DNA of 52,440 bases from Gammaproteobacteria bacterium (GCA_015487785.1 WFPC01000048.1:1-52440); one strand, 5' to 3'. Positions 34,698-45,172 are shown, numbered from the stretch's first letter. Notes: generated from the sequence alone by a model not told the origin. A program made the numbers and translations.

Positions 34698-36845
34698 TCA
34701 TTCACCCCGTCGCCAGCGATGGAAGCGCGCCACCCACGCCAGCAGGCGTCGTGGCGCGTGCTGGCGCTTCCATTGCCCAGCCACGTATTTGTTGGCCTCG
34801 GCGAAGGTGGGATAGATGTGAATGGTGCCGAGGATCTTGTTCAAACCCAGTTTGTATTTCATCGCCGTGACGAACTCGGCAATCATTTCGCTGGCATGAT
34901 GTCCCACGATGGTCACCCCCAGGATCCTGTCCTTGCCCGGCACAGTGAGCACCTTGACCAGACCCACGGTCTCATCGTCGGTGATGGCGCGATCCAACTC
35001 GCCGAGATCGAAGCGGGTCACCTCGAATGCCATACCGCGCGCCCGCGCCTCCTGTTCATTGAGCCCGACGCGCGCCACCTCGGGGTCGGTATAGGTGGCC
35101 CAGGGAATCACTCCATAGTCCACCCGAAAACGCTTCCATGGTGAGAACAGGGCGTTGACCGCCGCATACCAGGCCTGATGAGCCGCCACATGGGTGAATT
35201 GGTAGGGGCCGGTGACATCGCCGCAAACGAAAATGTTGGGGAAATTGGTGCGCAGAAAGGGATCGGCCGCCACGCTGCCATCGTCACGCAAGGTCACCCC
35301 CAGCTCTTCCAGGCCAAAACCGCTCACATTGGCGCGCCGACCCAGAGCCAGTAACACCCGGTCGAAGCCGATGCGCCGCTCGCCATCCGCGTGACCGCAT
35401 ACCAGTACGTCGCCTTGTTCGGTGCATTCGAATCGCCGGGCCTCGTGACCGGTGAGCACTTCGATGCCTTCTTGTTCGAAGCGCTCGCGTAGCAAGGCCG
35501 AAACCTCCTCGTCCTCCCGCGGCAACAGACGTTGCCCTCGCTGTACCACGGTGACCCGGGAACCCAGGCGGGCAAAGGCCTGGGCCAGTTCGCAACCGAT
35601 GGGGCCACCCCCCAGGACCAGCAGGCGACGGGGTTGCTGGCGCAAGGACCACAGATTGTCCGAAGTGAGATAATCGATACTTTCCAAACCCTGCAACGAC
35701 GGTACCGCAGGGTGGGCGCCGGTGGCGACGATGATATTGCGCGCGCTGAGCTGGCGTCCGTTCACCTCCACCCGGTAGGGGGAAACGATGCGCGCCTCTC
35801 CCTCGATCACCTCTACCCCCAGGCTGCGATAGCGCTCCGGCGAATCGTGTGGCGCCACCCGCGCCACCACCTGCCGCACCCGCTCCATCACTTCGGCAAA
35901 ATCGAAACTCACCTGACAACGGCGCAGTCCAAGATCGCGTGCGCGGGCCGCCTCGCCCAGCAGCCGTGTGGTGCGCAACAGGGCCTTGCTGGGCACGCAG
36001 CCGGTATTGAGACAATCGCCCCCCATGTGCTGCTTTTCTATCAACGCCACCTTGGCTTTCACCGCGGCGGCGATATAGGCCGAAACCAGTCCTGCCGAGC
36101 CCCCACCGATCACCACCAGGTTGTAGTCGAAACGACCTGGCCTCGGCCAGCCGCGCAGGGCGCGGCGGGCGGCGAGGTGATCGACGATCTTCTTCGCCAG
36201 CAGGGGGAACAGTCCCAGCAACACGAACGCCAACCACAAGCCCGGCGAAAGCACATCCTCGGGCGAGCGAATCGCCGCCAACTGCTGCCCGGCATTGACG
36301 TAGACCAGGGTGCCCGGCAACATGCCGATCTGGCTGACCACGAAGAAACGCCACGCCTTCATAGGCGTGAGCCCCATCAACAGATTGACCAGGAAGAAGG
36401 GAAACACCGGGATCAGACGCAGGGTGAAGAGGTAGAACGCACCTTCACGCTCCACCCCGCGATCGATACGCGCCAACCGCTCGCCAAAACGCCGTCGCAC
36501 CCAGTCGCGCAACAGGAAACGCGCCACCAGCATGGCAAGGGTGGCACCCAGGGTGCTGGCGAAGGAAACCACCAGGGTACCCATACCCAAATCGAAAATG
36601 GCACCAGCGAGAAGGGTCATCACCGCCGCCCCGGGCAGGGACAGGGCTGCCATGAGCACATAGACGGTGAAGTAGATCGCCAGCGCTCGCAGGGGGTGCT
36701 GGTGGTAATAATTGGCGAGCGCTTCCTGCTGCTGCGCGAGATAGTCGAGAGTGAAATAACGTTCCCAGCCGAGGGCGAAAAACAACACCAGGGCCAGCAG
36801 CAACAAGCCTAGGACGGCGAGTTTACGGGAATCCATGCGCGTCAT
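34698..36845 (-). CDS. TVP38/TMEM64 (VTT) domain fused to mercuric-reductase-like flavoprotein
   Basis: A 715-residue fusion. Residues 1-230 are a VTT (DedA-like) membrane domain: several helices around PLRALAIYFTVYVLMAALSL, the conserved PGAAVMTLLAGAIF and FYLFTLRLIPVFPFFLVNLL. Residues 240-700 are a class I pyridine nucleotide-disulfide oxidoreductase. They contain LVVIGGGSAGLVSAYIAA for FAD, GGDCLNTGCVPSKALL with redox cysteines 278 and 283, VLGGGPIGCELAQAFARLG for NAD(P)H, and IHIYPTFAEANK, the partner-subunit His-Glu dyad. The MerA C-terminal Cys pair and metal-binding N-domain are absent. This fusion architecture is known in proteobacteria but its substrate is not. It is 68 bases downstream of cysS. 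Confidence 0.9.
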   Translation of the reverse strand: MTRMDSRKLAVLGLLLLALVLFFALGWERYFTLDYLAQQQEALANYYHQHPLRALAIYFTVYVLMAALSLPGAAVMTLLAGAIFDLGMGTLVVSFASTLGATLAMLVARFLLRDWVRRRFGERLARIDRGVEREGAFYLFTLRLIPVFPFFLVNLLMGLTPMKAWRFFVVSQIGMLPGTLVYVNAGQQLAAIRSPEDVLSPGLWLAFVLLGLFPLLAKKIVDHLAARRALRGWPRPGRFDYNLVVIGGGSAGLVSAYIAAAVKAKVALIEKQHMGGDCLNTGCVPSKALLRTTRLLGEAARARDLGLRRCQVSFDFAEVMERVRQVVARVAPHDSPERYRSLGVEVIEGEARIVSPYRVEVNGRQLSARNIIVATGAHPAVPSLQGLESIDYLTSDNLWSLRQQPRRLLVLGGGPIGCELAQAFARLGSRVTVVQRGQRLLPREDEEVSALLRERFEQEGIEVLTGHEARRFECTEQGDVLVCGHADGERRIGFDRVLLALGRRANVSGFGLEELGVTLRDDGSVAADPFLRTNFPNIFVCGDVTGPYQFTHVAAHQAWYAAVNALFSPWKRFRVDYGVIPWATYTDPEVARVGLNEQEARARGMAFEVTRFDLGELDRAITDDETVGLVKVLTVPGKDRILGVTIVGHHASEMIAEFVTAMKYKLGLNKILGTIHIYPTFAEANKYVAGQWKRQHAPRRLLAWVARFHRWRRGE

Positions 36846-36913
36846 ACCGGAATCCTTTGATCAACGTGTCATCAATGGACACCGCCAGCACGCTGCCGTT
36901 ACACGCGGCGACC

Positions 36914-38302
36914 CTATCCCCGCCGCCAGGTGGTTCCCTGGGATCCATCCTCCAGCACGATCCCCTGCTGTTTGAGTTGGTCTCGGATACGATCGGCCTC
37001 GGCCCAATTCTTCTCGCGCCGTGCCTGCAGACGCTGGGCGATGAGCTGTTCGATTTCCTTGTCATCCAGGCCCTGGGAATCGTCCCCTCCGCGCAGGAAT
37101 TGCTCGGGATCTTCCTGCAGCAGGCCCAACAGGCCACCCAGCTCGCGCAGGCTGCCGGCCAATTGCCCGGCCCGGAGGTGGTCGCCCTGATCCTTGGCAC
37201 GGTTGAGTTCACGCGCCAGGTCGAACAACACGGTGAACGCCTCGGGGGTGTTGAAGTCATCCGCCATGGCCTGGTGGAAACGCAATCCATGGGCTCCATC
37301 GCCCCCTTGTTCCGGCGTCACCTCGCGCAACGCGGTATAGAGTCGCGCCAGGGAGGCCTTGGCCGCTTCCAGGTTCTGTTCGGTATAGTTGAGCGGGCTA
37401 CGATAATGGCTGGCCAGCAGGAAGAAACGCACCACTTCCGGGCGATAGCGCTTGAGCAGTTCGCGTACGGTGAAGAAGTTGCCCAACGACTTGGACATTT
37501 TCTCTTCGTCCACCATGATGTGGCCGTTGTGCATCCAGATGTTGACGAAGGGCTCGCCGGTGGCCCCCACCGATTGGGCGATCTCGTTTTCATGGTGCGG
37601 GAACTTGAGATCCACCCCGCCTCCATGGATATCGAAATGGTTGCCCAGACAATGGGTGGACATGGCCGAGCACTCGATATGCCAGCCCGGGCGCCCCGCG
37701 CCCCAGGGTGAATCCCAGCTCGGCTCGCCAGGCTTGGCCGCCTTCCACAGCACGAAGTCCATGGGATCGCGCTTGGCCTCGTCCACTTCCACCCGCGCGC
37801 CGGCGCGCTCCTGTTCCAGGTTGCGTCCCGACAGCTCGCCGTAGTGTTCGAAGCAGCTCACGTCGTAATAGACATCGCCATTGTCCGCCGCATAGGCATA
37901 ACCTCGCTGGATCAGGGTCTGTATCATATCGATGATCTCGCCCATGTGGGCAGTGGCGCGGGGTTCCTCGTCCGGTGGCAATACGCCGAGGGCGGCGGCA
38001 TCCTCGTGCATGGCGTCGATGAAGAAATGGGTCAGCTCGGTATAGGGTTCGCCCCGCTGTTGCGCACGGTGGATGATCTTGTCGTCGATATCGGTGATAT
38101 TACGCACATAGGTGAGTGCCCGCTGGCCATAGAGGTGGCGCAGGTAACGGCTGACCATGTCGAACACCACCAGCACCCGGGCATGCCCAAGGTGACAATA
38201 GTCGTAAACCGTCATGCCGCAGACATACATGCGGATGTTGGTGGGATCGATGGGTCGAAAGGTTTCCTTGCGCCGCGTAAGGCTGTTGTAGATTTTCAGC
38301 AT
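36914..38302 (-). CDS. cysS: cysteinyl-tRNA synthetase
   Basis: A 462-residue class Ia synthetase. [20 protein letters not shown] gives the zinc-binding first Cys and the HIGH motif (HLGH). [20 protein letters not shown] gives further zinc ligands, and [18 protein letters not shown] gives KMSKS. The C-terminal helical anticodon domain ends [20 protein letters not shown], as in E. coli CysS. It lies 18 bases downstream of gltX, so the two synthetase genes and probably mutL form one transcript. Confidence 0.97.
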   Translation of the reverse strand: MLKIYNSLTRRKETFRPIDPTNIRMYVCGMTVYDYCHLGHARVLVVFDMVSRYLRHLYGQRALTYVRNITDIDDKIIHRAQQRGEPYTELTHFFIDAMHEDAAALGVLPPDEEPRATAHMGEIIDMIQTLIQRGYAYAADNGDVYYDVSCFEHYGELSGRNLEQERAGARVEVDEAKRDPMDFVLWKAAKPGEPSWDSPWGAGRPGWHIECSAMSTHCLGNHFDIHGGGVDLKFPHHENEIAQSVGATGEPFVNIWMHNGHIMVDEEKMSKSLGNFFTVRELLKRYRPEVVRFFLLASHYRSPLNYTEQNLEAAKASLARLYTALREVTPEQGGDGAHGLRFHQAMADDFNTPEAFTVLFDLARELNRAKDQGDHLRAGQLAGSLRELGGLLGLLQEDPEQFLRGGDDSQGLDDKEIEQLIAQRLQARREKNWAEADRIRDQLKQQGIVLEDGSQGTTWRRG

Positions 38303-38320
38303 GATTTCGTCACATTGTCA

Positions 38321-39721
38321 CTATTGCAAGCAGGCGCGCAGACGCAGGCGCAGGCGCTCGGGGCCCAACACCCGCATCAGCTTGGACATTTCCGGACCGC
38401 CCAGCTCGCCGGTGAATGCCGCCCGCAACGGCTGGAACAGGGCCTTTCCCTTGACCCCGGTGGCCTGTTTGATGGCATTGGAGAAGGCCTTGAAGTCCGC
38501 CGGATGCAGTTCCAGCGCCAGCAAGGCCTGCTGGAAGAACTCACGCCCCGCCGCGGCCACCACTTCGCGCATTTCGTCGGACAGCTCGAGTGGATCCTGG
38601 TAAACCACTTGCGCCCAATGCAAGGCATGCTCGGGGAAACTGATATTGGCCACCACCAGGTCGAGAAACTCGTTTCTGCGTTCCTCGCCCACCAGCTCGC
38701 GCACCTGGGGCCCCATCCATTGCCAGATTTCGTCGGCACTGGCCGCCACCAGGGCTTGATGCTGCCAGTGCAGAAGCTGATGGGCGTCGTAGCGGGCTGG
38801 CGCCTTGCCCAGGCGGTCGAACCGAAATTGCGCGGCCAGTTGGTCCAGATCGAGAAAACCTTCGTCGTCGTATTTGTGGCCCAGCCGGGCCAGGTAATTA
38901 ACCACCGCCTGGGGGAAATAGCCTTGCTGACGCAGTTCGCGGATACTGCGGCTGCCGTGGCGCTTGGACAAGGGAGCGCCATCGTGGCCCACGATCATGG
39001 AAATATGACCATAGCGCGGTGACTGCAAACCCAACGCCTCCAGGATCAGTTGCTGGCGCGGGGTGTTGGTGAGGTGGTCCTCGCCGCGCAACACGTGGGT
39101 CACTCCCATCAGGGCATCGTCTATGGCATTGCTGAAGAAAAACGCGGCCGAACCATCGCCCCGGCGAATGATGAAATCACCGATTTCGTTGCTGTCGAAA
39201 CGCTGCGGACCGCGCACCAGATCGTCGAAAGCGATCACGCGATCTCTGGGCACGCGGAAACGCAGGGTGGGACGAGGGTTGTCCTGGCGTCGACGTTGAC
39301 GTTCCCCCTCGCTGAGATGGGCACATTTGCCCGAATAGCGCGGCGGCTGCCCGGCCGAGCGCTGCAGCTTGCGCGAGAGTTTCAATTCGGCTTCGCTGCA
39401 GAAACAGGGATAGGCCAGGTCGTGCTCCTCCAGTTGCCGGTAATAACGCTGGTAGAGCGCCTCTCTCTGGGACTGGAAATAGGGACCGTGTTCCCCCCCT
39501 ACCACCGGACCTTCCTGCCAGCCCAAGCCCAACCACATCAGATCTTCTTCCAGGGCGGCGACGAATTCCTCGCGGCTGCGATCGCGGTCGGTGTCTTCGA
39601 TACGCAACAGAAACACCCTGCCCTCGCCCCGGCCCAGCAGGGCATTGAACAGAGCGGTGCGGGCATTGCCCAGATGAATGAAACCGGTGGGACTGGGGGC
39701 AAAACGGGTCTTGACGGTCAT
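38321..39721 (-). CDS. gltX: glutamyl-tRNA synthetase
   Basis: A 466-residue class I synthetase from the ATG at 39721 (MTVKTRFAPSPTGFIHLGNA), where HLGN stands in the HIGH position. LLRIEDTDRDRSREEFVAAL follows, the KMSKS-like loop is PLSKRHGSRSI, and a full C-terminal anticodon-binding domain is present. This separates it from the shorter GluQ-type tRNA-Asp enzyme. The zinc-type region has CFCSEAELKLSRK. An upstream in-frame extension to 39871 lies in mutL and is not used. The gap to mutL is 31 bases. Confidence 0.94.
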   Translation of the reverse strand: MTVKTRFAPSPTGFIHLGNARTALFNALLGRGEGRVFLLRIEDTDRDRSREEFVAALEEDLMWLGLGWQEGPVVGGEHGPYFQSQREALYQRYYRQLEEHDLAYPCFCSEAELKLSRKLQRSAGQPPRYSGKCAHLSEGERQRRRQDNPRPTLRFRVPRDRVIAFDDLVRGPQRFDSNEIGDFIIRRGDGSAAFFFSNAIDDALMGVTHVLRGEDHLTNTPRQQLILEALGLQSPRYGHISMIVGHDGAPLSKRHGSRSIRELRQQGYFPQAVVNYLARLGHKYDDEGFLDLDQLAAQFRFDRLGKAPARYDAHQLLHWQHQALVAASADEIWQWMGPQVRELVGEERRNEFLDLVVANISFPEHALHWAQVVYQDPLELSDEMREVVAAAGREFFQQALLALELHPADFKAFSNAIKQATGVKGKALFQPLRAAFTGELGGPEMSKLMRVLGPERLRLRLRACLQ

Positions 39722-39752
39722 GGCCTCGGGCTCGGTCTTGGCAAAGGGGCGA

Positions 39753-41570
39753 TTATCGTCCACGCAGGAAGAGTTTGTCCAATTGATCGAGGCCAAGCTG
39801 TACCCAGGTGGGACGGCCATGGTTGCACTGGCCGCTGCGCTCGGTGGCCTCCATGTCGCGCAGCAGGGCATTCATCTCCGCCAGGGTGAGACGGCGATTG
39901 GCGCGCACCGAACCATGACATGCCAGGGTGGCCAGCAGCTCGTCGCGGTGCTCGCGGATGCGCCGGCTGTCGCCATAGCTGAGCAGGTCGGCCAGCACGT
40001 CGCGCACCAAGGCCTCGCTGTCGGCCTCGCGCAGCAGTGCCGGCACCTGGCGCACCACCACGCTCTCCGGGCCCATGCGTTCCACCACGAAGCCGAATTC
40101 GCGAAACACCTCCGGGTGCTCGTCCACCAGACGCGCCTCACGCTCGCTCAGCGTGATGCTCACCGGCACCAGCAAGGGCTGGGCCTTGACACCCTCGCGC
40201 TCGTAGGCGCTCTTCAAACGTTCATAGGTGATGCGTTCATGGGCCGCATGCATGTCCACCAGCACCAGGCCATGCCGGTTCTCGGCCAGGATATAGATGC
40301 CGTGCAACTGGGCCAGGGCAAAGCCCAGCGGTGGGATCTCCTCCGCCTCCAGCTCCCCCCGCGCCGACGGCGAAGCCGCTGGCGTGGCGGCGGGCGAAGG
40401 GCGATAGAAAGCCATTTGCTCGGCCACCGGCAGCCCCATGGTCCGCTGCTGGAAAACAGGCGGCGCCGCGCCGGAAACAGAAGCTGCCGGCGCCGCCTGT
40501 TCCGGCGGGGTCCCTGACAGACCGCCGTTGTCGGTTTCGCCGGGGCGCACCTGGGCCAGGGCCTCGTGCAGACTGCGAAACAGGAAATCGTGTACCAGGC
40601 GTGAGTCGCGGAAACGCACCTCGTGCTTGGCCGGATGGGCGTTGACATCCACCAGCGCCGGATCCAGTGACAGATACAGCACATAGGCCGGATGCCGACC
40701 ATGGTAGAGCACGTCCTGATAAGCCTGGCGCACGGCGTGGCTCACCAGCTTGTCGCGCACCATGCGCTGGTTGACGAAGAAATATTGCAAATCCGCCTGG
40801 CTGCGGCTGAAACCGGGCAGGGCCACCCAACCCCACAGCCTGAGGCCCGCCGCCTCCATGGCGACATGCAGTGCGTTTTCCATGAAGGCACGTCCGCATA
40901 CCCGCGCCACCCGCTGTTCCTGCTGCGCCAGGGTATCGGCCGGCGACAATTGCAAGACCGTTTTTTGATTGTGGCGCAGGCTGAAGGCCACCTCGAAATG
41001 ACTCAAGGCAATGCGCTTGACCACCTCTTCCAGATGACCGAACTCGGTTTTCTCGGTGCGCAGGAACTTGCGCCGTGCCGGCGTATTGAAAAACAGATCG
41101 CGTACTTCCACCGTGGTGCCCACCGGATGGGCCACAGGCTCCGGCTCGCTGATCAATTCACCTCCGTCGCCCTGTACCTGCCAGCCGCTGGCGCTGTCCC
41201 GGTGCCGGCTCTGCAGGCGCAGACGTGACACCGAGCTGATACTGGGCAGGGCCTCGCCCCGGAAACCCAGGCTGGCCACCCGTTCCAGGTCTTCCAGCCG
41301 ATGGATCTTGCTGGTGGCGTGGCGGGTGAGCGCCAGGGCCAGGTCCTCGCGATGGATGCCCCGACCATCGTCGCGCACGCGCATCAGGCGCACCCCGCCC
41401 CGCTCCACCTCGATGTCGATGCGGCGGGCACCGGCATCCAGGCTGTTCTCCAGCAATTCCTTGATCACCGAAGCAGGCCGCTCCACCACCTCGCCGGCGG
41501 CGATCTGGTTGGCCAGCTTGGCCGGCAGTTTACGGATGCGGGAACGCTCGTTGGGGGAATCGTGGCTCAC
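39753..41570 (-). CDS. mutL: DNA mismatch repair protein MutL
   Basis: A 605-residue protein if started at the GTG at 41570 ([20 protein letters not shown]). An upstream TTG at 41618 falls on the candidate -10 box, so it is less likely. The N-terminal GHKL ATPase has [28 protein letters not shown] and [14 protein letters not shown]. The C-terminal dimerisation domain contains [12 protein letters not shown], which fits the DQHAx2Ex4E endonuclease metal motif, and QCNHGRPTW. So it is the nicking type of MutL found in Pseudomonas, not the E. coli methyl-directed type. It is 79 bases downstream of amiC. Confidence 0.95.
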   Translation of the reverse strand: MSHDSPNERSRIRKLPAKLANQIAAGEVVERPASVIKELLENSLDAGARRIDIEVERGGVRLMRVRDDGRGIHREDLALALTRHATSKIHRLEDLERVASLGFRGEALPSISSVSRLRLQSRHRDSASGWQVQGDGGELISEPEPVAHPVGTTVEVRDLFFNTPARRKFLRTEKTEFGHLEEVVKRIALSHFEVAFSLRHNQKTVLQLSPADTLAQQEQRVARVCGRAFMENALHVAMEAAGLRLWGWVALPGFSRSQADLQYFFVNQRMVRDKLVSHAVRQAYQDVLYHGRHPAYVLYLSLDPALVDVNAHPAKHEVRFRDSRLVHDFLFRSLHEALAQVRPGETDNGGLSGTPPEQAAPAASVSGAAPPVFQQRTMGLPVAEQMAFYRPSPAATPAASPSARGELEAEEIPPLGFALAQLHGIYILAENRHGLVLVDMHAAHERITYERLKSAYEREGVKAQPLLVPVSITLSEREARLVDEHPEVFREFGFVVERMGPESVVVRQVPALLREADSEALVRDVLADLLSYGDSRRIREHRDELLATLACHGSVRANRRLTLAEMNALLRDMEATERSGQCNHGRPTWVQLGLDQLDKLFLRGR

Positions 41571-41606
41571 GGTCAAACCAAGCTTGTTGGACAACAGGGG
41601 GCGGGC

Positions 41607-41612
41607 ATTATA
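41607..41612 (-). promoter_or_regulatory. possible -10 box upstream of mutL
   Basis: A perfect TATAAT on the minus strand about 37 bases before the mutL GTG. No acceptable -35 hexamer lies 16-18 bases upstream, so support is weak. It would give mutL a promoter separate from amiC. Confidence 0.25.
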
Positions 41613-41649
41613 CCCCAAAGCGCCGCTGCGCGTTGCGCCGACAACAGGC

Positions 41650-42954
41650 TCAAATGGCCGGGATCTTCAGTACCTGACCGGCCCGCACCCGATCGCTCTT
41701 GAGCCCGTTGGCCCGGCGCAGACTGGCCAGGCTCACGCGGTAGTCCTGAGCGATGCCGGACAGCGTCTCACCCCGGCGAATGACGTGTGCGCGCCTGGCC
41801 GCGCGCGTCGCCAGCAATGTGCCAGGCGGCGGATTGTTGCGGAAATAGCCGCGAATAGCGCGCAACATGGCTCGGGCCAGCTTGTCCTGGTAGCGTCCCG
41901 ACTTGAGCTTGCGCTCTTCGCGGGGATTGGAAATGAAGGCGGTCTCCACCAACAGGGAAGGAATATCGGGTGACTTGAGCACCACGAAACCGGCGCTCTG
42001 CACGCTGTTCTTGTGCAAATGCCCCACCTTGCCGATTTCCTTCAGCACCCGCTCGGCAATGGTGGTGCTGACCTCGATGGTGCCAGTGAGCGAGAGGTCC
42101 AGCAACACCTGGGCCAGCATGTCTTCCTTGTCGTCCAGGCGCACGCCCCCCACCAGGTCGGCGGCATTCTCGCGTTCGGCCAGCCAGCGGGCCGCCTCGT
42201 CGCTGGCACCCTTGGGCGAGAGCACGTAGACCGAGGAACCCTTGACCCGGCGGTTGCGAAAGGCATCGGCATGGATGGAAACAAACAGGTCGGCCTTGTG
42301 CCGCCGTGCCTTTTCGATGCGCTTGGGCAGACTGACGTAGTAATCACCATCGCGGATCAGCACCGGACGCATGCCGGGTTCGTCCTTCAACAAGCGGTAG
42401 AGCCGCCGCGCAATACCCAGCACCACATCCTTTTCCCGCGTGCCGTACTTACCTTGGGCGCCAGGATCCTCGCCCCCGTGGCCGGCATCGATGGCCACCA
42501 CCACATCACGGGGACGTCGGGCCTGGGCGGCCGGCGCCGGCTCGGGGTCGGATGAGGCTGGTTTTGCATGCGCCAGCTCGAGCACGATGCGATGACCCAG
42601 ATTCTTGTGCGGGGGCAGAATGAAACTGCTGACGCTACTGGCGCTTTGAGCGAGATCCAGCACCACCCGCAGGTCGTGCTGTTTACGGCTGGCGGCGCGG
42701 ATTTTCTTCAACAAGGCCCAATCAGAACGGGGCTGTGGCAGCTTGGCGCGCAGGCGGGCCCGCTTGATATCGATCACCACCCGTTCGGGATCATCCAGCG
42801 TGAACACGCGGAAATCCGCCGCCGCCGTGGTATCCAACACCACCCGGGTCTGCTCTGGCGACTGCCATAGGCGCACCCCGGTGACCTCCACCGGCGCCGC
42901 CCACAATGCGCTGGCCTCCATCAGCAACAGCAACAGGCCGATTGCAATCCTCAT
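41650..42954 (-). CDS. amiC: N-acetylmuramoyl-L-alanine amidase with AMIN and LysM domains
   Basis: A 434-residue exported cell-wall amidase that splits daughter cells by cleaving stem peptides from MurNAc. Residues 1-20 form a signal peptide ([20 protein letters not shown]). The AMIN domain at about 22-135 targets septal peptidoglycan. The catalytic Amidase_3 domain at about 150-375 has [17 protein letters not shown] (zinc His), [15 protein letters not shown] and [17 protein letters not shown] (catalytic Glu). A LysM module at about 387-433 binds glycan ([18 protein letters not shown]). E. coli AmiB occupies the same tsaE-amiB-mutL slot; the symbol amiB would be equally fair. Confidence 0.93.
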   Translation of the reverse strand: MRIAIGLLLLLMEASALWAAPVEVTGVRLWQSPEQTRVVLDTTAAADFRVFTLDDPERVVIDIKRARLRAKLPQPRSDWALLKKIRAASRKQHDLRVVLDLAQSASSVSSFILPPHKNLGHRIVLELAHAKPASSDPEPAPAAQARRPRDVVVAIDAGHGGEDPGAQGKYGTREKDVVLGIARRLYRLLKDEPGMRPVLIRDGDYYVSLPKRIEKARRHKADLFVSIHADAFRNRRVKGSSVYVLSPKGASDEAARWLAERENAADLVGGVRLDDKEDMLAQVLLDLSLTGTIEVSTTIAERVLKEIGKVGHLHKNSVQSAGFVVLKSPDIPSLLVETAFISNPREERKLKSGRYQDKLARAMLRAIRGYFRNNPPPGTLLATRAARRAHVIRRGETLSGIAQDYRVSLASLRRANGLKSDRVRAGQVLKIPAI

Positions 42955-43012
42955 GGATCCACCTCGGATTTCCCCCTCCTCACATCAAAGCTCGAAACCA
43001 GGCGAGCTTATC

Positions 43013-43040
43013 AGTGTAACTATAGACGTTTTTTTGACAA
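43013..43040 (-). promoter_or_regulatory. candidate sigma-70 promoter of amiC
   Basis: On the minus strand TTGTCA, a 16-base spacer, then TACACT, about 60 bases upstream of the amiC ATG. Five of six -35 bases and four of six -10 bases match consensus. A GAGGAGGGGG ribosome-site-like run follows nearer the gene. Confidence 0.4.
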
Positions 43041-43049
43041 CTTGCTCCA

Positions 43050-43535
43050 TTATGCACGATATGCGCCGGACTTGGACAAGGCGTTCAGACATCTATCACC
43101 CCGCTCACCCATGGCTTGCAGGCGCAGGCTGCGCTGGTCGGCGCCCTTATAATCGATGAAGATTTCCAGATCCGCCGCCGGCAACACCCCCGCGCCCTTC
43201 TCCGGCCATTCCACCAGGCACAGGCTGTCACCGTCGAAATAATCGCGAATACCCAGGTATTCCAGTTCCTCGGCATCCGTCAGGCGATAGAGATCGAAAT
43301 GATAGATCTGCCGCTCGCCCAGTTCATAGGGCTCCACCAGGGTATAGGTGGGGCTCTTCACCGCCCCGCGATGACTCAACCCGTGCAACAGTCCACGCAC
43401 CAGGGTAGTCTTGCCCGCTCCCAGCGGCCCATGCAGATAGACCACTGTCCCCGCCGGCAGCGCGGCGCCCAGACGAGCGCCAAAAGCCAGCATGGCCGCC
43501 TCCCCCACCAACTCGCTTGTCCAAATCTCAGACAT
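43050..43535 (-). CDS. tsaE: tRNA threonylcarbamoyladenosine ATPase TsaE
   Basis: A 161-residue P-loop protein from the ATG at 43535, overlapping the nnrD stop by 8 bases. YLHGPLGAGKTTLVRGLLHG is Walker A, KSPTYTLVEPYELGERQIYH is the conserved TsaE core with the Thr switch, and DLYRLTDAEELEYLGIRDYF and LVEWPEKG (Walker B-like) follow. TsaE drives the TsaB-TsaD complex that makes t6A37 on ANN-decoding tRNAs. The nnrD-tsaE-amiC-mutL order is standard in Gammaproteobacteria. Confidence 0.94.
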   Translation of the reverse strand: MSEIWTSELVGEAAMLAFGARLGAALPAGTVVYLHGPLGAGKTTLVRGLLHGLSHRGAVKSPTYTLVEPYELGERQIYHFDLYRLTDAEELEYLGIRDYFDGDSLCLVEWPEKGAGVLPAADLEIFIDYKGADQRSLRLQAMGERGDRCLNALSKSGAYRA

Positions 43536-44994
43536 GCTCCACCAGGCAACGCAAATGGGGCAGGAGATCGGCCGGCAACAGGCCTCGCTGGCCATCGGCG
43601 GCGGCCAGCTCGGCGGCACGGCCGTGCAACAGGACCGCCGCGCTGGCCAGGTCCATGGGAGCAGCAGCGGGCGCCTGGGCCAGCAGGGCGGCAACCACCC
43701 CGGTCAACACATCGCCCATGCCGGCGCTGGCCATACCCGGATTGCCCGTCCGGCACAGGGCCAGTGCATCGGCTCCGGCCACCAAGGTACCCGCGCCCTT
43801 GAGCACACACACCCCACCGAAGCGATGCTGGATCGCCCGCGCGGCGGCAAAGCGGTCGTGCTGGACCTGCGCCGTACTGGAACCCAGCAAGCGTGCCGCC
43901 TCGCCGGGATGGGGGGTAAGAATCCAGTTGTCGGCCCGCATGGCATTGCGTGCCAGAATACCCAGGGCATCGGCATCCACCACCTTGGGCCCGGGCCAGC
44001 GACGCAGCTTGCTCCAGGCTTGTCGGGCCCATTCGTCTTGCCCCAGGCCCGGCCCCACGGCCACCACGCTGGCCCGTTCCAGCGCCTCGTCCAGGCGATC
44101 ACCGTGTTCGATCTCCTGCACCATGAGTTCCGGCCGACCGGCATTGATCACCGCCGCCTGGCCCGCTCGAGTGACCACGCTGACCAGCCCGGCGCCACAG
44201 CGCGCCGCCGCCTCGGCCGCCAAGCGCGCAGCGCCGGCCATGCCGTAGTTTCCCCCCACCACCAGCACATGACCATAGTCGCCCTTGTGCGAATCCTGCC
44301 ACCGCGGAGGCAACACCACCGGCGGGGGATAGACATACAGGCGGCAATCTCCCGGCAGACGCCGGTAAAGTTCTCCCGGAACCCCCAGATCATCGAACAC
44401 CAGTTCGCCAGCCTGGTCGGGGCCGGAGGCGGTGAACAGACCACGCTTGTGCGCAATGAAACTGACGGTGCACTGGGCGCGAACCGCCACCTCCAGAACC
44501 CGCCCGGTATCGGCATGCAAACCCGAGGGCAGATCCATGGCCAGTACCGGTGCCGGGTAGCCGTTGATACTCTCGATGGCCACCCGCCACGGACCCGCCG
44601 GCGCACGATCCAGCCCCGTACCGAAAACGGCATCGACCACCACATGGGCACCGGCAGGCAGACTGCCGGAAAAAGGCGTCGGCCGCACACCGGCCACCAG
44701 CATATCATCGAAGGCCCGGCGCGCATCTCCGCGCAGGCGCGAGGCCTCGGCCAGCAACACCACATGCACCTGCAGACCGACACGATGCGCCAGCCGCGCC
44801 AGCACGAAACCATCACCGGCATTGTTGCCCGCGCCACACACCACCAGCACCTGGCCCGCCTCGGGCCAGCGTTCGGTGAGCGCATCGAAGGCAGCCCCGC
44901 CGGCACGACACATGAGTTCATACCCGGCAATGCCGTGGTCCTGCATAGCGAGGCGATCCAGCTCCCGGCTCTGGGCGGCGGTGTAGAGATACAT
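43528..44994 (-). CDS. nnrD: bifunctional NAD(P)HX epimerase/dehydratase
   Basis: A 488-residue repair enzyme for hydrated NADH and NADPH. Residues 1-210 are the YjeF-N epimerase domain, with MYLYTAAQSRELDRLAMQDH at the start and VVCGAGNNAGDGFVLARLAH. Residues 225-488 are the ribokinase-like dehydratase, with VLVVGGNYGMAGAARLAAEA, ILTPHPGEAARLLG and NPGMASAGMGDVLTGVVAAL. The ATG at 44994 is chosen over an upstream in-frame extension to 45150, because the family's N-terminus starts exactly there. It is the first gene of the nnrD-tsaE block and divergent from queG. Confidence 0.94.
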   Translation of the reverse strand: MYLYTAAQSRELDRLAMQDHGIAGYELMCRAGGAAFDALTERWPEAGQVLVVCGAGNNAGDGFVLARLAHRVGLQVHVVLLAEASRLRGDARRAFDDMLVAGVRPTPFSGSLPAGAHVVVDAVFGTGLDRAPAGPWRVAIESINGYPAPVLAMDLPSGLHADTGRVLEVAVRAQCTVSFIAHKRGLFTASGPDQAGELVFDDLGVPGELYRRLPGDCRLYVYPPPVVLPPRWQDSHKGDYGHVLVVGGNYGMAGAARLAAEAAARCGAGLVSVVTRAGQAAVINAGRPELMVQEIEHGDRLDEALERASVVAVGPGLGQDEWARQAWSKLRRWPGPKVVDADALGILARNAMRADNWILTPHPGEAARLLGSSTAQVQHDRFAAARAIQHRFGGVCVLKGAGTLVAGADALALCRTGNPGMASAGMGDVLTGVVAALLAQAPAAAPMDLASAAVLLHGRAAELAAADGQRGLLPADLLPHLRCLVEHV

Positions 44995-45095
44995 GGTGCT
45001 GTGCTGTCCTCCGATTCGTTGATCTGAATATCTCACCAGCCCAGTCGAACGGTCAATGCCACTCCCTGCTGTAGCCGGCCAAGCCCTTGTGTTTA

Positions 45096-45130
45096 GCGAA
45101 TCTCTTGTTACCATGCAGCAAGAGATTCGC
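45096..45130. repeat. perfect 12-bp inverted repeat between nnrD and queG
   Basis: GCGAATCTCTTG, an 11-base loop (TTACCATGCAG), then CAAGAGATTCGC. The arms are perfectly complementary. It lies in the 178-base divergent region, 43 bases before the chosen queG start and about 100 bases before the nnrD start on the other strand. No U tract follows, so it is not an intrinsic terminator. An operator for a dimeric regulator or an mRNA leader hairpin are the main options. Confidence 0.8.
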
Positions 45131-45172
45131 CCGCCCTCATTTCGTCCCATGGATCATCCCGGCAAACGCACC

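Noticed and set aside
45001-45172. A preQ1 or other queuosine-linked riboswitch ahead of queG
   Set aside because: The hairpin present has none of the conserved preQ1 aptamer bases, and queG is not a usual target of that riboswitch.
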